A program made the position numbers and the translations under genes. This document shows positions 61,841-64,000 of a stretch of DNA of 64,000 nt, one piece after another. The stretch's first letter is position 1. Each line of letters opens with the position of its first letter. The notes under the pieces are model-generated. The model was given only the letters and a program-made list of their open reading frames with translations. It had not been told where the DNA came from and did not search any database. This DNA is from an uncultured Oscillospiraceae bacterium (lineage in GTDB: Bacteria; Bacillota; Clostridia; Oscillospirales; Acutalibacteraceae), in the NCBI GenBank assembly GCA_958448165.1, contig CAUDCW010000010.1:41636-105635 (forward strand). The letters are read 5' to 3'.

Positions 61841-61867
61841 AATGCTGTAAATTAAGGGTTGGTTTGT

Positions 61868-62959
61868 ATGAACAACAAAGTTATGGTTGCAATGAGCGGC
61901 GGCGTTGACAGCTCGGTGACGGTTGCACTGCTTCTGGAGCAGGGCTATGACGTTTGTGGCGCAACACTGCGGCTTTATACAAATGAAGATATAGGACTTA
62001 AAGAAAAAACCTGCTGTTCGCTTGACGATGTCGATGACGCTCGGCGTGTAGCCTATAAGCTTGGAATTGACCACTATGTTTTCAATTTCAGCGATACCTT
62101 CAAGGAAAAGGTTATCGGAAAATTTGCCGATGATTATATCAGGGGACTTACCCCGAATCCGTGCATTGAGTGCAACAGGCACATCAAATTTTCAAAGCTT
62201 ATCGAGCGTGCAAATCTGCTCGGCTATGATATGATAGCAACGGGACACTATGTGAAAAGAGAATACGACAGCACAAGCGGGCGTTATCTGCTGAAAAAGG
62301 CTGAGGACAGCAAAAAGGACCAGACCTATGTGCTGTATGTTTTGTCACAGTATGAGCTTGAGCATACGCTTTTCCCGATGGGCGACATCACAAAGGAGCA
62401 CGCAAGAGAGATTGCGCTTGAAAAGGAGCTTATAAACGCCAGAAAGCACGACAGTCAGGACATCTGCTTTGTGCCTGACGGCGACTACGCAGGCTTTCTT
62501 GAAAACACGCTCGGAGTAAAATCAAAGCAGGGCGATTTTGTCTATAAGGACGGCACTGTTTTGGGCGCTCATAAGGGTATAATACACTACACAATCGGGC
62601 AGAGAAAGGGGCTCGGCATAAGCTACGCTCACCCGATTTTTGTGCTTGACAAAAACCCGGAAACGGGCGTTGTCACGCTCGGCGAAAACGAGGATTTATT
62701 CACAAACAGGCTCTATGCCGATAACGTAAACTTCATTGCGATAGACAAGCTGACTTCGCCGATGCGAGTAAGTGCAAAGGCTCGTTACAGCCAGAAAGAG
62801 GCAAGCGCAACCGTTCACCCGATTGACGAAAACAGAATAATGGTAGAGTTTGACGAAAAGCAAAGGGCGATTACTCCGGGACAGGCTGTTGTTATGTATG
62901 ACGGCGACGTTGTTGTAGGAGGAGGAACGATTGTTGCGCCGACGAAGTCGGCGCATTAA
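61868..62959 (+). CDS. mnmA: tRNA-specific 2-thiouridylase MnmA
   Basis: Thiolates U34 of Lys, Glu and Gln tRNAs. 363 aa; PP-loop AMSGGVDSSV, catalytic cysteine in NPCIECNRHIKF, GHY (ATGHYVKR), HDSQDICF and a central beta-barrel (GQRKGLGISY). ATG 61868 fits AAGGGTTGG better than ATG 61859. Not an arginine gene; it follows by position only. Confidence 0.95.
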   Translation: MNNKVMVAMSGGVDSSVTVALLLEQGYDVCGATLRLYTNEDIGLKEKTCCSLDDVDDARRVAYKLGIDHYVFNFSDTFKEKVIGKFADDYIRGLTPNPCIECNRHIKFSKLIERANLLGYDMIATGHYVKREYDSTSGRYLLKKAEDSKKDQTYVLYVLSQYELEHTLFPMGDITKEHAREIALEKELINARKHDSQDICFVPDGDYAGFLENTLGVKSKQGDFVYKDGTVLGAHKGIIHYTIGQRKGLGISYAHPIFVLDKNPETGVVTLGENEDLFTNRLYADNVNFIAIDKLTSPMRVSAKARYSQKEASATVHPIDENRIMVEFDEKQRAITPGQAVVMYDGDVVVGGGTIVAPTKSAH

Positions 62960-62961
62960 AG

Positions 62962-63060
62962 AGTGGAGAGTGGAGAGTGAAGATGAATTTCGTAACGAGG
63001 TTTAAATGTTTGTAGGGATTTATTTCCTTGTGTACGTAGGGCGAACACACGGTTCGCCCT
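62962..63060. repeat. Repeat fragment and terminator hairpin after mnmA
   Basis: GAGTGGAGAGTGGAGAGTGA tract followed by TTTCGTAACGAGG and a perfect hairpin AGGGCGAAC/GTTCGCCCT (63038-63060), which probably ends both converging genes. Confidence 0.65.
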
Positions 63061-63072
63061 TGGATTCACATC

Positions 63073-63255
63073 TTACTTAAACATTGCCGAAACTCCGCTT
63101 ATGAAATCTCCCATTGCGTTCATGGCTTTGCCCGCGTTTTTCTTCATCTGCTTCGGGTTCTTCTTTGCCATTTTGCTGCCGGCATATCCGACAAGAACTC
63201 CCGTTGCCACGCCTGCAACAACTCCCTTTGCAATATTCATCGCATTTTTGCTCAA
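63073..63255 (-). CDS. Small YtxH-like membrane protein
   Basis: 60 aa: one TM segment (AKGVVAGVATGVLVGYAG) followed by a basic amphipathic tail (KMAKKNPKQMKKNAGKAMNA). TTG 63255 is chosen since GGAGGTG lies 7 bases upstream; an ATG at 63240 is in frame, and the longer frame to 63333 has no site. Resembles short YtxH/gas-vesicle-like envelope proteins of unknown role. Confidence 0.65.
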   Translation of the reverse strand: MSKNAMNIAKGVVAGVATGVLVGYAGSKMAKKNPKQMKKNAGKAMNAMGDFISGVSAMFK

Positions 63256-63382
63256 GCAGTAACACCTCCATATGTCACCAAAGATAATTAACGCTTTGCG
63301 CGCTGTCATTATAATTCCCTCCCGAGTGTTCATTTATAAACATTTGTTTTAAGAAAAATTTGTAAAAAGGAAATGATTATTT

Positions 63383-63883
63383 ATGCCCGAATTGAACATA
63401 GTATTGGTTGAGCCGGAAATACCGCAAAACACCGGCAACATCGCCCGAACCTGCGCCGCAACGGGAGCAAGGCTTCACCTTGTAAAGCCGCTGGGCTTTG
63501 ACATAAGCGAAAAGGCGGTAAGACGGGCAGGTCTTGATTACTGGCATCTTGTCGATATTACCGTTTATGACGGTATAGACGATTTCTTTGCGAAAACAGC
63601 CGGACCGTACTATTATTTTTCCACAAAAGCCAGACATATTCATTCGGACATAAGCTACCCCGACGGGGCGTACATTGTTTTCGGCAAGGAAACAAAGGGA
63701 CTGCCCGAGGAGCTTCTGCACGCTAACCCCGACACAACTGTGAGAATACCGATGATTGACGAGGCGAGAAGCCTTAACCTTTCAAACTCTGTGGCTGTTG
63801 GCGTTTATGAGGTGCTAAGACAGTGGGGATACCCGGAGCTTAAGTGCAAGGGCGAGCTGACAAAGGTGAAGTGGGCGGAGTGA
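63383..63883 (+). CDS. trmL: tRNA (cytidine(34)-2'-O)-methyltransferase TrmL
   Basis: 166-aa SPOUT methyltransferase that 2'-O-methylates the wobble base of certain Leu tRNAs. It starts NIVLVEPEIPQNTGNIARTC; SAM-binding knot parts are FGKETKGLPEELL, IPMIDEARSLNLSNSVAV. AAAGGAAATG before the ATG. Length and motifs are canonical. Confidence 0.94.
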   Translation: MPELNIVLVEPEIPQNTGNIARTCAATGARLHLVKPLGFDISEKAVRRAGLDYWHLVDITVYDGIDDFFAKTAGPYYYFSTKARHIHSDISYPDGAYIVFGKETKGLPEELLHANPDTTVRIPMIDEARSLNLSNSVAVGVYEVLRQWGYPELKCKGELTKVKWAE

Positions 63884-63892
63884 GTGTTTAGC

Positions 63893-64000
63893 TCTGCTAA
63901 ACACTAATGAAATAAATCCCTTGCGGGATTTGTGAAATATCGCTCTGCGATATGAAATAGCTTCGCTATGAAATATTTGCCTGCGGCAAATGTTAAGGTT
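63893..64000. repeat. Hairpin array, inverted copy of the 7240-7320 array
   Basis: Successive hairpins AAATCCCTTGCGGGATTT, ATATCGCTCTGCGATAT, ATAGCTTCGCTAT and TTTGCCTGCGGCAAA separated by GAAAT, ending GTTAAGGTT. Runs off the window end. Confidence 0.75.

Noticed and set aside
1..64000. CRISPR arrays
   Set aside because: No set of regularly spaced identical repeats with unique spacers and no cas genes; the GAGTGGAGAG tracts are simple tandem repeats.

Overview
The window is from a low-to-mid GC Gram-positive anaerobe, most likely a gut or rumen Clostridia of the Ruminococcaceae/Oscillospiraceae type. The evidence is clostridial gene order (ylxM-ffh-rpsP-khpA), AGGAGG-type ribosome binding sites, sigma-A promoters, a one-chain pyruvate:ferredoxin oxidoreductase, a dockerin fragment and many hairpin-rich intergenic repeats. 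The species cannot be named from the sequence.

Layout. 1-21600 is mostly housekeeping: the end of an ECF transporter S subunit; a GntR/YtrA regulator with an ABC exporter; a three-gene operon of unknown small proteins; a phosphoesterase; ylxM-ffh-rpsP-khpA; nifJ; a CorC/HlyC-like CBS protein; rbfA-nrnA-truB; an OmpR-type two-component system followed by an HtrA protease; a fucO-like alcohol dehydrogenase; and an XRE regulator. 21825-21900 is tRNA-Thr(CGT). From there to about 29460 lies an integrated element with a tyrosine integrase carrying an inserted XRE-like HTH, a broken dockerin gene, a strongly promoted structured non-coding region, an excisionase-like protein, a winged-helix protein, a Rep-like protein and a PrimPol. 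29930-37823 is a type I restriction-modification operon with three small genes (DUF3990 ADP-ribosyltransferase-like, an unknown, DUF3791) between hsdS and hsdR. 38722-40198 looks like a self-contained DNA inversion switch: a perfect 22-bp inverted repeat encloses a tyrosine recombinase and a consensus promoter that points out toward an operon for membrane proteins and a large secreted Ig-like repeat protein (40319-44959). A membrane-tethered M4 metalloprotease, a decayed IS5-family element and an orphaned wall-binding repeat fragment follow. 49994-50067 is tRNA-Gly(CCC). 50289-51981 holds a small hypothetical gene, a FabG-like reductase and a flavin reductase. 52350-61592 is an arginine biosynthesis cluster, argG-argH-argC-argJ-argB-GNAT-argD-argF, preceded by ARG-box-like sites. 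mnmA, a small YtxH-like protein and trmL close the window.

Two dispersed repeat systems run through the window. One is a set of small IS5-derived MITEs with GGAAACACTG ends and TAA target duplications, whose likely parent is the decayed IS at 48166-49041. The other is a conserved 115-116 bp module that begins GTAGGGAACGG and ends TTCCCTAC; it occurs four times, three of them inside the arginine cluster, embedded in longer mosaics of hairpins. The best candidates for new biology are the inversion switch, the DUF3990/DUF3791 cassette inside the hsd operon, and the structured RNA candidate at 25079-25500.
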